From Populus alba (Eukaryota; Streptophyta; Magnoliopsida; Malpighiales; Salicaceae), in the NCBI RefSeq assembly GCF_005239225.2, contig NC_133298.1:7405026-7469025 (forward strand): DNA of 64,000 nucleotides, given 5' to 3'. The position numbers and the translations under genes are program-made. Of this stretch, positions 34,791 through 47,369 are shown one piece after another (the first letter of the stretch is position 1; each line of letters starts with the position of its first letter). The notes beneath the pieces are model-generated. The model did no database searches and was not told where the DNA came from. It worked only from the letters and a program-made list of their open reading frames with translations.

Positions 34791-36602
34791 TAATTTAGTT
34801 AATTTTTATAAATAAAAATCAAATTAAGAGAAAAATAATCAACCCTACATGATTTTGTAGCATATTACAAATATATAGTTTTCAAAAGAAAAACAAAATA
34901 ATCTATCCGATGAAACAATTCCTAACGGACAAATCTTCTACAGATTTCGATAGGCTCGCAGCCCAATATTTTATCACATTGCACGCGAAAATTAGTGGAC
35001 TAAAGATTTTTTGGGGCAGAGATCAGTGTTCTCTAACTCTCGTGCACGCTTTTAGCTAGAAAGTGGGGAGGGCCCACACACCTACTTAACCAAAATAAAC
35101 GTGACCACGTGTTACATAGAAATTACGAACATGCGAGTAATTATGCATAAAATTCCAGCAAAATTAAGAAACACACCATGGGAAAAATACTGTTTTATTA
35201 AGGAGCAAATAATTAGGGAATTAGGGATTGCTATAGTGATTTATCTTTTTTTTTTAATTGTTGCGCTTTTATAAGCACAAATTAATGCTTAATTAAAGCA
35301 TTTTTTTTTTATTAAGGAAGTGTAAAATTCAAATATAGAGAATTAATATAAAAAATAGAAAAAAAAGATTTTTCTAAACTTATGGCTAAACATTTCGATA
35401 TTTAATCTTGGTTCTATATTCTTTATCCAGATTTAATAAGATTAAATTTAAAATTAAACCACATAAAAGTTAATTTTATATAATTTATTTAATTTGATTA
35501 ATTTTATATAATTTATATATAAAAAAATACTTTATAAAGCATTACACCTCACTAAAAGTTTTAGTAAGAGCAAAACTTAACATATACTTTACCTTGACAC
35601 CCATCGTATCATTGTAGTAGTTGCAAGAATTATAAAAATTTAATTTAGATTAAGAAAACATGACGATAAATTTATGATTGGAGGAAATTTCTTTTGAAAC
35701 ACAGGTATCATGTTATTATGATATTGTTTGTCAGCATACTTGGTTGTGTTTTTAAATGAGTTTTTTTTTTTTCTTGTTTAAATATTTTTCCTCCCTTTTA
35801 TTCGTGACCTTTTTGGTGTCCAATATTTTTTATCACATTATTTTAGTGACATTATCTTGGATAAAAGGAAATTGACGCAAAACTGAGCATTTAAGTTTAA
35901 TATAAATTAAAATTCTCAAAGATAGAAAAACTCTATAATTATAGAAAAAAATCTTAAAATACTTAATTTAATTTATTCTTTTATATCTTCACCTATCAAA
36001 ATGTTATTACAACCTATATATATATATATAAAAAAAACTAAAAAACCATAATAATATTGAATATAAAAAAATAATTTTGGAAAACAATTCCCTAGAAAAA
36101 CATTATTATGATGCAAAATTGAAAAATACAAAATCCCCTAAATTATCAATTTGGCAAGAAGTTTCTCACGTCTTGATCATATTGTAGAAAAATATACCAG
36201 TTACACTTGTAGAATGTATTGCTTTATTGAAGAATATTTTATTTTTTAAAATATACCAGCTAAGATAATATTTGTGATTATAGTGGTATTTAAATTTTAG
36301 AGTATTTTTTTATTTGAAAATATATTAAAATAATATTTTTTATTTTTAACAATTAATATCAGCACAATCCAAAATTATATTAAAAAAATAATTTGAACTA
36401 AAAATTTAAAAACATTTTTTGAATGCAAAGACACAGTATAATCCTACCCCACATTTATTAAATTAATCCACGACAAGAAAAGTGACTGAAATCGCTTCGC
36501 ATGGATGGAATCTTATAAAAATCCCAGGTCCTGTAAATGTCTTGACAGTGACACCATTGGATAATGGCTGCCATGACTAGCTCTTCCAGAAGCAAGCAAG
36601 CA

Positions 36603-36605
<3 letters not shown>
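34791..36605. other. Intergenic DNA
   Basis: 34900-35200 has balanced composition but no ORF or motif. 36285-36440 is a decayed MITE (AAAATATATTAAAATAATAT, ATATCAGCACAATCC). The remainder is AT-rich. Confidence 0.4.

Positions 36606-36664
<59 letters not shown>
36606..36664. repeat. (AT)n microsatellite, about 29 units
   Basis: The longest uninterrupted AT run in the window, about 170 bp beyond the stop codon of the MAP kinase kinase gene. Confidence 0.9.
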
Positions 36665-36667
<3 letters not shown>

Positions 36668-36836
36668 GTGCAAAAATAGAAATGATTTTAAAAAAAAATC
36701 CTCTCATTTCAAGAGCAGTTTCACTGCTCGAATGAACAAAAGCTACAAAAGATTCAGATAAAGAGAATGTACAAATGAAAGAAGATTCCGAAAAGATGTT
36801 CCGAGCCCAAAAAATTAACTGGGCATTCGGGTCAAA

Positions 36837-37799
36837 TCACAAGTCCACTAAATCGGATCTTGGATCTTTGCATACAAAAGGGTGAGACAGTAGCTGAGAT
36901 GTCGTCCACCTCTTACTAGACTCCTTCTGCAAGCAACACTGAATAAAGTCCCGGAACTCCTCCGATGCTCCCTCCGGCAAGCTCGGCGGATCGCCGAAAC
37001 AAATAGCACACATAAGAGTAGCCCAATCGGGTCTTTGACCCGGTGGAAGAAATGGAAAATGACCCAAATAAAGTTCCATCAGAGTAAGTCCCAAGCTCCA
37101 AATATCGCCGGCAAAACCATCGTAATTCACACCATAGGTACCAGGATCAAACCTCTCAGGACTCATGTAAGCACAGGTACCGACATAGGAATTACAAGCA
37201 TCTAGCGTACGTTGCATGATTTTACTAACACCAAAATCAGCGATCTTCACCTCCATGTCCTTGTTAACCAGCAAATTCGAAGGCTTGATGTCTCTATGAA
37301 TGATCTTCTGGCCATGTAAATAGCTCAGACCATGCAGAACCTGCCTCGCCACGTGTGACAGTTTGGACTCATCAAACGCACCATATTTTTGCAGGATTGA
37401 ATCAAGCGTCCCCAATTCCATGTATTCCATCACAATCACGATGTCCCCAGATGGTTTTTCATAACTTCCATGGCACTGAACAATATATGGAGAATCTGTA
37501 CGGCGAAGGATCTCGATTTCTCTGTAGATCTGGCGGCGGACTAGCGGGTCACTATCTCCATGCACAACTTTAAGGGCATAAATTTGCGAATTTCTCTTAT
37601 GCCGTACTTTATAGACCGTGCCACCATTGCCATGGCCGAGCACATGTATTTTCTCAATATCATTGCACGATATGCTAGAGGAGTTGTTGCTGGTGGTGGT
37701 GGTGGATGTGGGAGGGAGAGGTAAAGGGAAGCAAGGGCGGCAGTCGGAGAGTTCGGGGAGACGGAGGTTAATCTGTCGGCGTTCACGGACAAGGGCCAT
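36837..37799 (-). CDS. MKK9: MAP kinase kinase, group D (MKK7/MKK9-like), intronless
   Basis: A single uninterrupted 320-codon frame, typical of group D plant MAPKKs, which lack introns. The start at 37799 (MALVRERRQINLRLPEL) is chosen because MKK7 and MKK9 begin this way; it also places the MAPK docking site (basic RERR then LRL) at the N-terminus. The frame stays open 24 codons further up to an ATG at 37871. Landmarks: Gly loop GHGNGG (55-60), catalytic Lys in YALKVV (77), HRDIKPSN (168-175), DFG (188-190), activation-loop T-x5-S (Thr198, Ser204) as in plant MAPKKs, GTCAYMSPER (207-216), and PPGQRPDWATLMCAICFGDP. It phosphorylates MAP kinases (MPK3/MPK6 for the Arabidopsis relatives) in ethylene, auxin, stress or senescence responses. 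MKK7 and MKK9 cannot be separated from this sequence. Confidence 0.94.
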   Translation of the reverse strand: MALVRERRQINLRLPELSDCRPCFPLPLPPTSTTTTSNNSSSISCNDIEKIHVLGHGNGGTVYKVRHKRNSQIYALKVVHGDSDPLVRRQIYREIEILRRTDSPYIVQCHGSYEKPSGDIVIVMEYMELGTLDSILQKYGAFDESKLSHVARQVLHGLSYLHGQKIIHRDIKPSNLLVNKDMEVKIADFGVSKIMQRTLDACNSYVGTCAYMSPERFDPGTYGVNYDGFAGDIWSLGLTLMELYLGHFPFLPPGQRPDWATLMCAICFGDPPSLPEGASEEFRDFIQCCLQKESSKRWTTSQLLSHPFVCKDPRSDLVDL

Positions 37800-37879
37800 G
37801 TGGTCAGGGGAAAATGTATGATGTTCTTGGAGTGGTTGAAGGAAATGAGGAAGTGGGGGATTCTTATACAAGTGGAAAC

Positions 37880-37910
37880 AAGAAAAGCACGTGGATGATT
37901 TATATTTTTT
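37880..37910 (-). promoter_or_regulatory. Core promoter candidate of the MAP kinase kinase gene
   Basis: On the coding strand, ATATAAATC (plus about 37899-37907) could be a TATA box about 100 bp from the ATG, followed by CCACGTGC, a G-box (CACGTG, plus about 37886-37892). G-boxes bind bZIP and bHLH factors. This placement is tentative. Confidence 0.35.
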
Positions 37911-40734
37911 ATTTTTTTTATTTTTTGTTTTTGGGAAGCATGGTGGAAGGAAGGGCGTGGTGGGTGTATAAAAATTGAGAAGAGTTTTGTTTTCCAGGAG
38001 GAGTGCCGTTTGATTGATGGAGGCTACTTTTCAGTGCATCCATTTAATAATAATAACCAGCCATTTCGTTTTCTTTTATTTCTAATCTTAATCCACAATT
38101 AATTTAATTTATTATCATCTTATAATGCTATAATTAAGTGTTATAAGTAAATGGTAATCATATATAATTATTGGTCGTGCTGTGGTTATCGAGTCATATA
38201 AATATATAATGGTTATGGTCCTAGAAATTTGTTATTTTTTTAGTAAATTATTACTATTATTAAGATTTCTTTATTTATGTAATTATTCATAATTAATACA
38301 GGTAAATGTATATAATTCTGTAAAGACCAATCTTAACACAGTAATCATATTAGTTAATTCATGTGCATTTATAGATATTTAAATTTTAAATATTTCGCAG
38401 GTGTAGCAACATAAGCATTACCTTTACATAATTATAATTTTTCATTAAAAAATAATTGAAACCACGATTTAATGCCATGCTCATGGTGTAATTGTGACTT
38501 TGAGTATATATTGGAGTACCAATTTGTAGATATTAATATTCAAGGCACTTGATAGAGTACGAAAAACAGTAGTTAAGTGCTAGATTAAAAATCTCAAATC
38601 CATAATATATTAATCAATTTATACTCAGCGACAAATCATAACGTTAATTAACATGTATCTAGCTTAATGCTCTATACCTACAAGGAATTCAAAATTAAAT
38701 ATGATTTTACCATAGTTTTGAACGGTTTGATCCGGAGTTGGAATTGGAATTGGTTAAAAAAAAAGCAGAAAAAGAAAAAATCCAGTGTAACTTGGCAGGT
38801 TGACCCGACAAGACTTGGTCAAAATCCTGATTGTAATCCGTTGATTTTTTTTTTATTACTAAAATGATGTTATTTTAATTAAAAAAAATTTAACTCATGT
38901 AACCTGGTAACCGAATCAAAACTCGGAATCCGAACCAGCCATCAGCTGGATCTAAAACTATAAATTTACTCTTGATAGCCTAAAAAATATATTATCCACG
39001 ATACAAATATAAAATATTATTAACGTCCACCCAAATTGCCCACAATATTTTGCATAAAGTGGTTATATAGTCCATAGTACAAATGTTACCACGCCCATCA
39101 TATCCATTTGCCTGCCGTCGGCTGATTCTTTCAGGGTCAGAAGAAAGTCTGGCAAGATTATAAGCAGCCATTAATTGTTCTTATCTTTTCCTCATTTTGT
39201 ATTACAAGATACTTTGCTCTTCCCTTTAAGCTTCAAGCTATGAGTTAGGTTACATTTAGATTTGTTGACCTAAATTTCGAAAAATGGAATCGGTACGGGC
39301 AAGATCCAGCCGAAGACATTTCTACTATTTCCTTGCATAGGATTAAGGGTTGGTAATATTTATATAATGAAGATTATAATAATAAATAAAATAATGCAAT
39401 TTGCCCGATTTAATCTAAGATAGGGCCTCTTGTAGATATTAATAATGTGGGATAGATGGGTTAGAGCTGGGATGATTCTCTTAATATCGTGAAGCCAGCA
39501 TCAAGTGGCGCCAAAGAAGCTAAATTAATTAATGCAATGAATAAGGTATTAGGTTTAACTATTTTTTTCACTTAGAAATTACATGATTAAAATCTATTGT
39601 TTAATGTTTTTACTGTAGCATGTACTATAGTCGTGACAAATATGTGATTTTTGGCTTTTTTTTAGACAAAAACTTTCTTAGAATTTTTTTTTTACTTAAT
39701 ATATTTATCATCATTTATTTTCTTGTAATATATTTTTTATTTTTTTCTTTTTATAATTGGAATTTTGTTTTTAAAACAACTATTTAAAAAAGGCTGTATT
39801 TCTATTTTTTTACCAAAATAATTATTAAAATAGCTAGTATCTTTCAAGTTGTAACCAATAGAACACAGTTTTCAATGGATATAATTAATTAGGGAAAATA
39901 TCAAGTTAATCTGATATTCTAAACTGATTCTCAATGTAGTTTGCAACTAAACTTTTCCCAATTAAGCCCCCATTCTACATGTGAGTTGTAAGAGGTGTTT
40001 GTACAGTAGTGGTTTTAAAGTGTTTTTTTTTTTAATTTATTAAAATAATATTTTTTTTAATTTTTAAAATTATCATATCAAAATTATTTAAATATATAAT
40101 TTTTTTTTAAAAAAAAATTATTTGTTTTGAAAACTATAGTTGAAACAGGAGACCATACATCTTCTGCATCTAAAAATCCTTTCATTTTTTTAATAGAAAA
40201 ACATCAAACTTTCCACAAAAATTATTAACATAGATTGAACTAGAAACCTCTAACAGTTTAACACCTAATATGAAAATATGTAAGTCGAAAATCCAATTGA
40301 GAATTAGTAGATATTTGAGGATTAATTTGGGATTTGTTCTAATAGTTTTCTAGCTATTTAAACATGGATAAGGAGATTCACGTTTAAGTGCATTTAACAT
40401 CTCCTTTTATAATTTTAATTCAAATTCAAAGACATTGATTACATAATTTTTTTTCTAAGATTCCATATACCTAAAAACTAGTTCAATAATACTCCGATAG
40501 TTAGAAAAAGAAAAGAAAAAAGAAAAAAAACTAGTAGGATTTATCCTTTCCTTCCATTAGTAAACACTAATTAAATTCTCTAGACTTTTGGGATCCTTGA
40601 AAATAATCAATAGTGTTCTTCCTCATAATTTCCGAGCTAGAAATCTAAATTAAAGACTGGAGATGAAAGTTTTGAATGCATTTTCAATAAATTCTCATCT
40701 CTAAGTCAATTTTTTTGACCTGTATTGATTGTGA
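37911..40734. other. Intergenic DNA
   Basis: 38720-38950 has tracts of the CCGG-rich GACCCGACAAG/ACCTGGTAACCGAATC repeat class seen at 28.65 kb. 40000-40145 is a MITE relic. 39080-39300 is balanced but shows no gene. The rest is AT-rich. Confidence 0.4.
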
Positions 40735-40925
40735 TAGTGTTTGACATTACATTTTAAAAGTTTTTTTTAAAAAATTTTAAAATTTTTTAATTTTTTTACT
40801 TTAAATTAATATGTTTTTAGATTATTTTGACGTTCTGATGTTAAAAATAATTTTTAAAAAATAAAAAAATTATATTATTTTAATATAATTTAAAATAATA
40901 AATACTTTAAAAAACAACTATAATG
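40735..40925. mobile_element. MITE, GTGTTTGG family
   Basis: Left GATAGTGTTTGACATTACAT, core ATTTTGACGTTCTGATGTTAA, right AAAACAACTATAATG. Confidence 0.55.
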
Positions 40926-41690
40926 GAAGCCGGGCCCAGATTTCAATTCAATAAAATTTAAGAATTAAATGAGATTGAGCTATCAATCAAGGATTAACGA
41001 AGCCTGTACACAAAGAAGTGCTTTAGCAAGGAAGAGTAGAAGAAGCTGCTGCCCTAACAATGGAGGGTGCTGCCAAAGGCGGCCATAGACATGTAAAAGG
41101 AGTCACTTGAATCTAGCCGTCTTTACATATCTTTCAAGAATTTGGAATTTCGATTATTCAAAATCAACCATGATGGTGACGATGCACATCGACATCAATC
41201 ATTCACCATGGAATATTTTATTTATTTATTTATTATTATAGGATACAAGCAAAGCTAGAACTATTTTTGTTCCTTTTCATCTTATTTTCCATGGGGTGAT
41301 GCTTCCCTCTCTCTTCCTATTTCTATTTTAGTTGGTTGATGTTGAGTTCATAGTGGGCGTGGCAGACTAAATTGATGTAAATTAGGACTATATTCATGCA
41401 TCGTCTCCATCAACATCCATCAAATGGAAATATATAATTGATTACTTGCATTTTTGTTTAGCAGGGTTTTTAATGAAATTATATAATTTATTTACTTAAT
41501 AGATTAAAAAAAACTGGTTTTTATTTTAAAAACTAATAATGAACATGAAATAGAAAAAAAAAAACAAAACAAAAAATAAAAAAATATTATGCCACATCAA
41601 CTTTTCAAACTTATAACATGAGTTATTAAACTAGAAATATCATACATGAAAATTAATGAAACTCAATCCCCAACAAATCTAACATTAAAA
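40926..41690. other. Intergenic DNA
   Basis: 40980-41410 has near-balanced composition without a convincing ORF; includes (TTTA)n at 41217-41235. No gene recognised. Confidence 0.4.
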
Positions 41691-41696
41691 GATGAA

Positions 41697-42125
41697 TTAT
41701 CATTATTATTACTATCACTATTATTATTGTTATCATCTTTATTATTATTACTATCAATGTTATTATTACTACTATTACTATTAATAACATTAATACCGTT
41801 AATGCTACTACCACTACTATTACTCCTACTACTACCATTTATTATTAATATTATTTTCATAATTATTACTATTATCATCATCACCACAATTATTGATTTG
41901 ATAACCACTATTATCATCATAATAGACTATTATTATTATTATTATTATTATCATTATCATTACTACAATTATTGATATCATAACCATTAATACCATCATA
42001 ATAAACTACTACTATTATCATAATTATTATTGTTATCACCACTATTACTATTTTAATAATATTTTTAGTATTTTTAGTAATATTGTTACTATCATTATCA
42101 ATGTTACTAATACAATATTATTATT
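41697..42125. repeat. Imperfect (ATT)n microsatellite tract
   Basis: More than 400 bp of ATT/ACT/ATC triplets. The open frames inside (poly-Leu/Ile on plus; Ser/Asn or Ile/Val on minus) are artefacts. The right flank matches that of the 10.9-11.15 kb tract. Confidence 0.85.
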
Positions 42126-42760
42126 GAAATAAAAAAAAACCATGAACTTGATTTGAATGATAAAATTAAAGACCATAAAAACTTTGATAAAAAGGAAAAG
42201 AAAACAAATAAGAAATCAAAAGATAAGGACCAAACTGAAATTAATGCTATTAGTATTGGAAAAAAAATAAGAAACTTGATTTAAAGGATAAAATTAAAAA
42301 TTATAAAAACTTTGACTTAGAAGTTAGGGAAAAAATCAAAATTAGAATGACTAAATTGAAAAACATTATATATATAAATTAGAATTGAAGAGTTAAATTG
42401 AAGATAAATAAAATTTTAAAAAAGTAACTAAAATAAAAAATAAAAAATAAAAATTAAAAGCCAAAACACCAATAACTACAAAAGTGCTGAATTTAGCTTT
42501 TTAAAGGTAGAAAAGAAAATGAAAAATAAAAAAAAAAGTCACCGGTAATAAACTGGCCTTTCCCGCTTTTTTGGCTTGTGGTTTTCGTCTCGAGGGACCC
42601 GGAAGAGGGAATTTGAAGGCCGCGCGTGGGAGGCCAGAACGACTGCGCTAAGCAGATGGTGCTCCATTGCGAAGGCTTTTAAATGCGAAAAGTCCGATAG
42701 AATTAAAATTCTAATAAACGGTGCCAACCATTTGAATATTCAGGCATTCGTATTTTCCTA
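42126..42760. repeat. Purine-rich dispersed repeat, copy 2
   Basis: Same block order as 11.15-11.78 kb: CTTGATTTGAATGATAAAAT, AAGGACCAAACTGAAATTA, GAGTTAAATTGAAGATAAA, then CACCGGTAATAAACTGGCC (42540-42558) and a more GC-rich terminal block. Non-coding. Confidence 0.5.
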
Positions 42761-44035
42761 GGAAAAAAAAAAAAAACATGCCAGTTATCATTTAAACATG
42801 TGATCAATAAGGGTGTCTGTTTCCCCTCTTTCAGTTATCCTCTTCCTTCTTCTAGTCTTGGGTCAATTTGACTCTCTAACTTCATACTATGTTAGAACAA
42901 AATAAAATAAAAAATAAATTAATTATAAATTATAGGAAGCCGTATTTGTTTAATAGTTTTGAGCTCATCCTTCCGGGGAGCCTGTCCCTTCGACTCACCT
43001 TCCTAATTTGGAATTCTACTTTAATATTCAATGTTTTATTGCAGAGAAAACAAAAAACAATTCAATTGGGTTAGCAGCTGCGTTTATCTTTGCTGTATTA
43101 TTTTCATGCTTTTGCTATATTTTTTTAAAATTATTTTTAATTGTAGATCCACACTACAAGGAAACACAGCAGCTAACTCAAACATTCTGACAGATACGCA
43201 AAGCATTTAGAAAATGAAAAGAAAGCAATCCCCGACAATGAAATTAAGCACTCAGAGGCTTCTCCACGACATAAATAATCTTCAAGCTTAATAATGACAA
43301 ATCAATGACAAAGTATCTAAGCATGTCCTCACACTTCAAATTCCACTATTTTAAAATTTATTGTAAAGAGAAGTATCTCGAACTCAAAATCTTAATCTGG
43401 GATTTCAAGAATGGTTTTGACTTGAAGAAACTATCACTACTTAACATTTGATTTCAAGAATGGTTTTTACATCTTATTCTTTTGGAGAAAGGTACCGTTT
43501 CATAAGTCGGTACTTAATATTATAGTTATCAGAAATTCTAATTAATCAATAAAGATTTTATGATATAAGATTGGTTATGCAAAAGAGAAGATATTATCAT
43601 TCTTTAATCGTTTTACATGAGATAGACTGCATCACTGATTTTGTTTTAAATTACTAAGGGTTTGTTATGTTTTTATATCTAATGGTTTGCCTATACTTTT
43701 CCTGATATTGATGCCGGTGAATATTTCGGCTACAAATATTTCTAACTCTGGTGTTGGTAAATATTACGTAGAAAAAAAAACGTATAATATTACTGACTTT
43801 AGCGCTAGTGAATAAACTATAAAATGAATATATAAAACAAAGCATACATATTTTTTTATTTTAAAAATAAAGAAAAAAAATGTATTGAATATCAAATTTG
43901 CATTTCACAGTAAAAATCCACATATATTTAAATATATAGTTTTAAAATAATATGAGGGACCTACAAATAAATTCAAAAGGTCTATAATTTTTTTTGGAAT
44001 TTTTTGATATTAAATAAGGGTAAAAAGGACTAAAA
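42761..44035. other. AT-rich intergenic DNA
   Basis: No coding gene. 43690-43810 has two related words (GATGCCGGTGAATATTTCGG; TGGTGTTGGTAAATATTACG), perhaps a decayed local repeat. Confidence 0.35.
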
Positions 44036-45180
44036 TAAAGGGAATTGAGTCAGCTGGGCCCGAGGGCCAGGCCAAGCTTTTTCTTTTTTGTGGGCTGGGT
44101 CTGGACCAACCAGTACAGGCTGAGATGGATCCATCCAGCCCAGCCGGGTCACTGGCCCACGCCAGTGACCCGTCTGGGCAGAGGAGCACGCATGACGCGT
44201 GCAGGTGCAGCACAGCTAAGAGTTAATTAAATCAAAGCTACAGTGCTACGTGAATTAAATTGTAAAAACGGGGGAGGAGATGAAAAGGGGTTGACCTGCT
44301 TCAGACGCAGTTGGAGGACGAAGACCTGGGGTAGTGCTGGTTTGAGCAATGCTCCCTCTCTGTTTATGTCTTGCCTTTTGTGATTTATGGTTTCGTGGCC
44401 TTTCTCTGTCTGTCCCTTGTTTCTTGTTTTTGTTCTCCCTGGTTTTTATGTTCTTTTCGTTCTCTCAGTTCGTTGTTTTGTTTTCTGTTCGTCTTTGTTC
44501 TTTTTGTTCTCTCAGTTCATCATCCGATTCTCCTCCCTTGATCTTCCCCTCGGTTCCTTCTCTCTCCCCTGTTTGCGTCCTCTGATTTCCCTTTGTCACT
44601 CTCTCTCTCTCTCTCTCTACTGGTTTCTTTCTTCCCCCCTGCTTTTCTGGTTTTTTTTCCCCAATTCGTCCTCGGTTCTTTATGGGTTCTCCTCCTCTGT
44701 CCGCCGTTTTTTCGTGTTTTCGGCCTCCCAGTTTTCGCATGTCTGTGTTCTTCCTTTTTCGTCTGTTTTTCCTGTTTTGTTCCCTGTGCGGTTCTCTTCT
44801 CCCTCGACTCCCCCCCCCCTCAGTTCGTCCTCTCTCCTCTGTTTGTGTCCCTTTTTTTCTGGGTTTTTCTCCTCTGGTTATATTTTTTTATAAAGCCAGA
44901 GGATGGCCTCTGTTCGTGCGTCAAGATAATGGGGCACGTTCTTTCCTGTTTTTGAGAAGAGTTAGAAATGTTGGCCACGACATCGTGGCCTCCGGAGAGG
45001 GCGTCGTGGAGGATAATGGGTAGCTGTACAATCCCTGCAAAACCGGTCCCTGGGATGAGGAAGAAGGCGATAAACAGTTTTATGACACGGCGCCGTTTTC
45101 TACTCTGCATTGGCTATTTAAAAGTTGGTCACTGAAGTTCTGAAATTTTGTAATCAAACCCCTGGTTAAATTGTAATTGG
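44036..45180. repeat. GC-richer repeat block with extreme pyrimidine tract
   Basis: 44036-44330 is GC-rich (GCTGGGCCCGAGGGCCAGGC). 44345-44885 is almost pure C and T on the plus strand, including CTCTCTCTCTCTCTCTCT at 44600. 44930-45120 is balanced (CGACATCGTGGCCTCCGGAG, CACGGCGCCGTTTTC). Many open frames on both strands result from the skew; the predicted proteins are Ser/Phe/Leu low-complexity. The flanks have AATTGTAATTGGAACC-type words of the purine-rich repeats. Most likely a noncoding part of an LTR element; not proven. Confidence 0.45.
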
Positions 45181-46072
45181 AACCCTGCATTTTAGCATCA
45201 TTTACAAAATGGTAAATTTATGTTAATTTCTTGCAATGTTAACCCGAATCATCCCTAAACTTTGATATTTCTTCAATTAAGCCTCTGATTTCATTAATTA
45301 AACTAATTTAAAGTTCAATTAAATTCTCAAACTTTCAATTTATGCTGTCATGGTCCAAATTTCAATTTATTCTTCATTTTTTTATTTTTTTTTATTTTTA
45401 CAAAATAAAATAAAATTAAAATTAAAAATTGAATTACAACAATTTAAACTCCTGAATACTTAGTTATATTATGTTAAAAATTATTTTAATTTAAAAACTT
45501 AAATTATTACTTGTGAGTCCAATAATATTTTATATTACTCGCACACAACACAAAACTATCAAGTAAATAGCTCCTAAAATGTAATCAAATGGAAGATTAA
45601 ACACATATTATCATCGATGTAACAAAGAAGAAGAAGAAGAAGAAGAAGAAGAAGAAGCAAACTCTATCAACTCTTGTTTCCAGGGAGGTTCCTCTTCATA
45701 GAAACTGTAAAATTACAAGAGAGACGCTATGATAATCCTCACTTCAATCCAAAATGAATGTAAAACTACAATTTTGATTAGTGATTGGGAAGAAGATTTC
45801 CAATTAAACATGATAAATGACCAATTAAGCTACACTTTTGATCCTAATTCTGCTCAATTCTGGCTTCTACTCTTGAAGTCTCAATGACATGCCACAAAGC
45901 AACTCAGAATTTAACTTCTGAGGATAGATAACCATCCAATGCCTCAGTATATCTCTTCGTGAAACTCTGGAAGCAACACCAATGAAGAGAAGTTTTCATG
46001 CAGCACTACCCCAATATATCTATCTGTATCTTTGAGCTGGCAACCCACTCACATGCCTTCAAGCCTAGTATA
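45181..46072. other. Intergenic DNA with (GAA)n
   Basis: A (GAA)11 tract at 45624-45658. 45660-46070 is balanced and stop-interrupted in all frames; the minus strand shows a coding-like stretch (SRVSRRDILRHWMVIYPQKL near 45910-45970) without support on either side. No gene called. Confidence 0.4.
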
Positions 46073-46273
46073 GAAGTGCTTTTCAAAAGTGTTTTTAAAA
46101 ATATTTAATTTTTTTTTGTTTTAAATTAATATGTTTTTGATGTTTTCAAATTATTTTTGATGTGTTGATCTCAAAAATGATTTTTTAAAAATAAAAAAAT
46201 ATTATTAGCATATTTTTCTAAGTGAAAAACACTTTGAAAAGCAACCACAATCACTTTCCTAAACACGCACTTC
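46073..46273. mobile_element. MITE, GTGTTTGG family, copy C
   Basis: Ends GAAGTGCTTTTCAAAAGTG and CTTTCCTAAACACGCACTTC are inverted; the core has GATGTGTTGATCTCAAAAAT and GAAAAGCAACCACAATCACT. About 200 bp. Confidence 0.65.
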
Positions 46274-46309
46274 GCCTTTGGACACGGACATGCTTGAGGA
46301 AATATCTTA

Positions 46310-46662
46310 TACTTTTTTTAATTTTATCTGTTATATTTTAATTTTATTATTTTAATTATTATTTATTTTATTTGAGATAATTTATTAAATTAATTTTTTA
46401 TTTCAATTTTATTATCATTCAACCTTTTAGTTTGTAAGATTTATTTCTTATTATTTTAATAATTTTTTTTATAAATAAAACATTAATAAGTTATTTTCCA
46501 ACTCATTTTCCATGATATAACCAAATATTAAAAAATATTTTTTAATTTATTTTTTATGAGACTATTAAATATAAAAAATAATTCAGATTTTAAAAATCTA
46601 CTTTCGAAGAACATCACTTTTCAAAAAAAAAAAAAATTACACACAAAGAAACGGGTCTTAAT
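46310..46662. mobile_element. Truncated relative of the Harbinger-like element
   Basis: Matches the right half of the 22.25-23.27 kb element: GAGATAATTTATTAAATTAA, AACCTTTTAGTTTGTAAGAT, AAGTTATTTTCCAACTCATT, and the terminal AAAGAAACGGGTCTTAAT (there AATAAACGGGGCCTAAG). The left end is missing. Confidence 0.55.
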
Positions 46663-47369
46663 ATAACTTATCATCTCTTTACCATTTAGTTCACTAATGG
46701 CAGATGACATTATCATTTTATCAACGCTTAGCGATGTCAGCAAATAATGCAAAAAAAGCTCAAATGGGTCTAGCTGACGAGTAACCTGGTTTGATAATAT
46801 CTTTTATCTTCAAATAAAAATATTATATTATATTACATTATATTATATTTTATAAAATGAATGAAGAGTATGATTCACTTAACGTCATTCACAAATGCTT
46901 GGTTATTTGTAGTTGATCAAATTTATTAAAGTGGGTTATATTTTATACAAGATTAATTTTCGTTTCTTTCGATTCCACCATGGCCAGCAAGTTCTTTTCT
47001 TCTTCATTTTTTTTCATGGAAAATCCAGTTGCTATTTATGATGTATCCACCTATGTAGATTAATATGGGAATTCTTATAAAATAATAGAAAAAATCTTGA
47101 GAAATATAACTCAATTGAAGAGACCTTGAGTTTGTTCATTACAGATTATCAGTTCGAGTTTCATAAACTTCAATGCTACTAGAGACTTACATAGTTATTA
47201 ACTTTATAGATCATGGAATTAGTCGAGGTGCATGTAAGCTAATCCATATATTAATAAAAAAACAAAAGAACTTGAGGAAATTGAACCTTCCATAGAATAT
47301 TAACCATATGAATCAATTTTGGCAAGCCTTAACGATAAAGAAAGCACCAACCTTCCACGAGGTGAGCTC
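46663..47369. other. AT-rich intergenic DNA
   Basis: A pentanucleotide ATATT-type run lies at 46820-46853. Nothing else recognised. Confidence 0.4.

Noticed and set aside
36458..36707. ORFs with (YI)n repeats.
   Set aside because: They read through the (AT)n microsatellite.
37800..37871. N-terminal extension of the MAP kinase kinase from the ATG at 37871.
   Set aside because: Close relatives start at MALVRERRQ; the extra 24 residues are more likely 5'UTR.
41646..41975. Leu/Ile-rich plus ORF and Ser/Asn-rich minus ORFs resembling membrane proteins.
   Set aside because: Again direct translations of an imperfect ATT tract.
44349..45023. Several overlapping ORFs of 78-168 aa on both strands.
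   Set aside because: They come from the pyrimidine skew of the tract; three plus frames are open at once, residues are low complexity, and no domain, promoter or splice pattern supports any of them.
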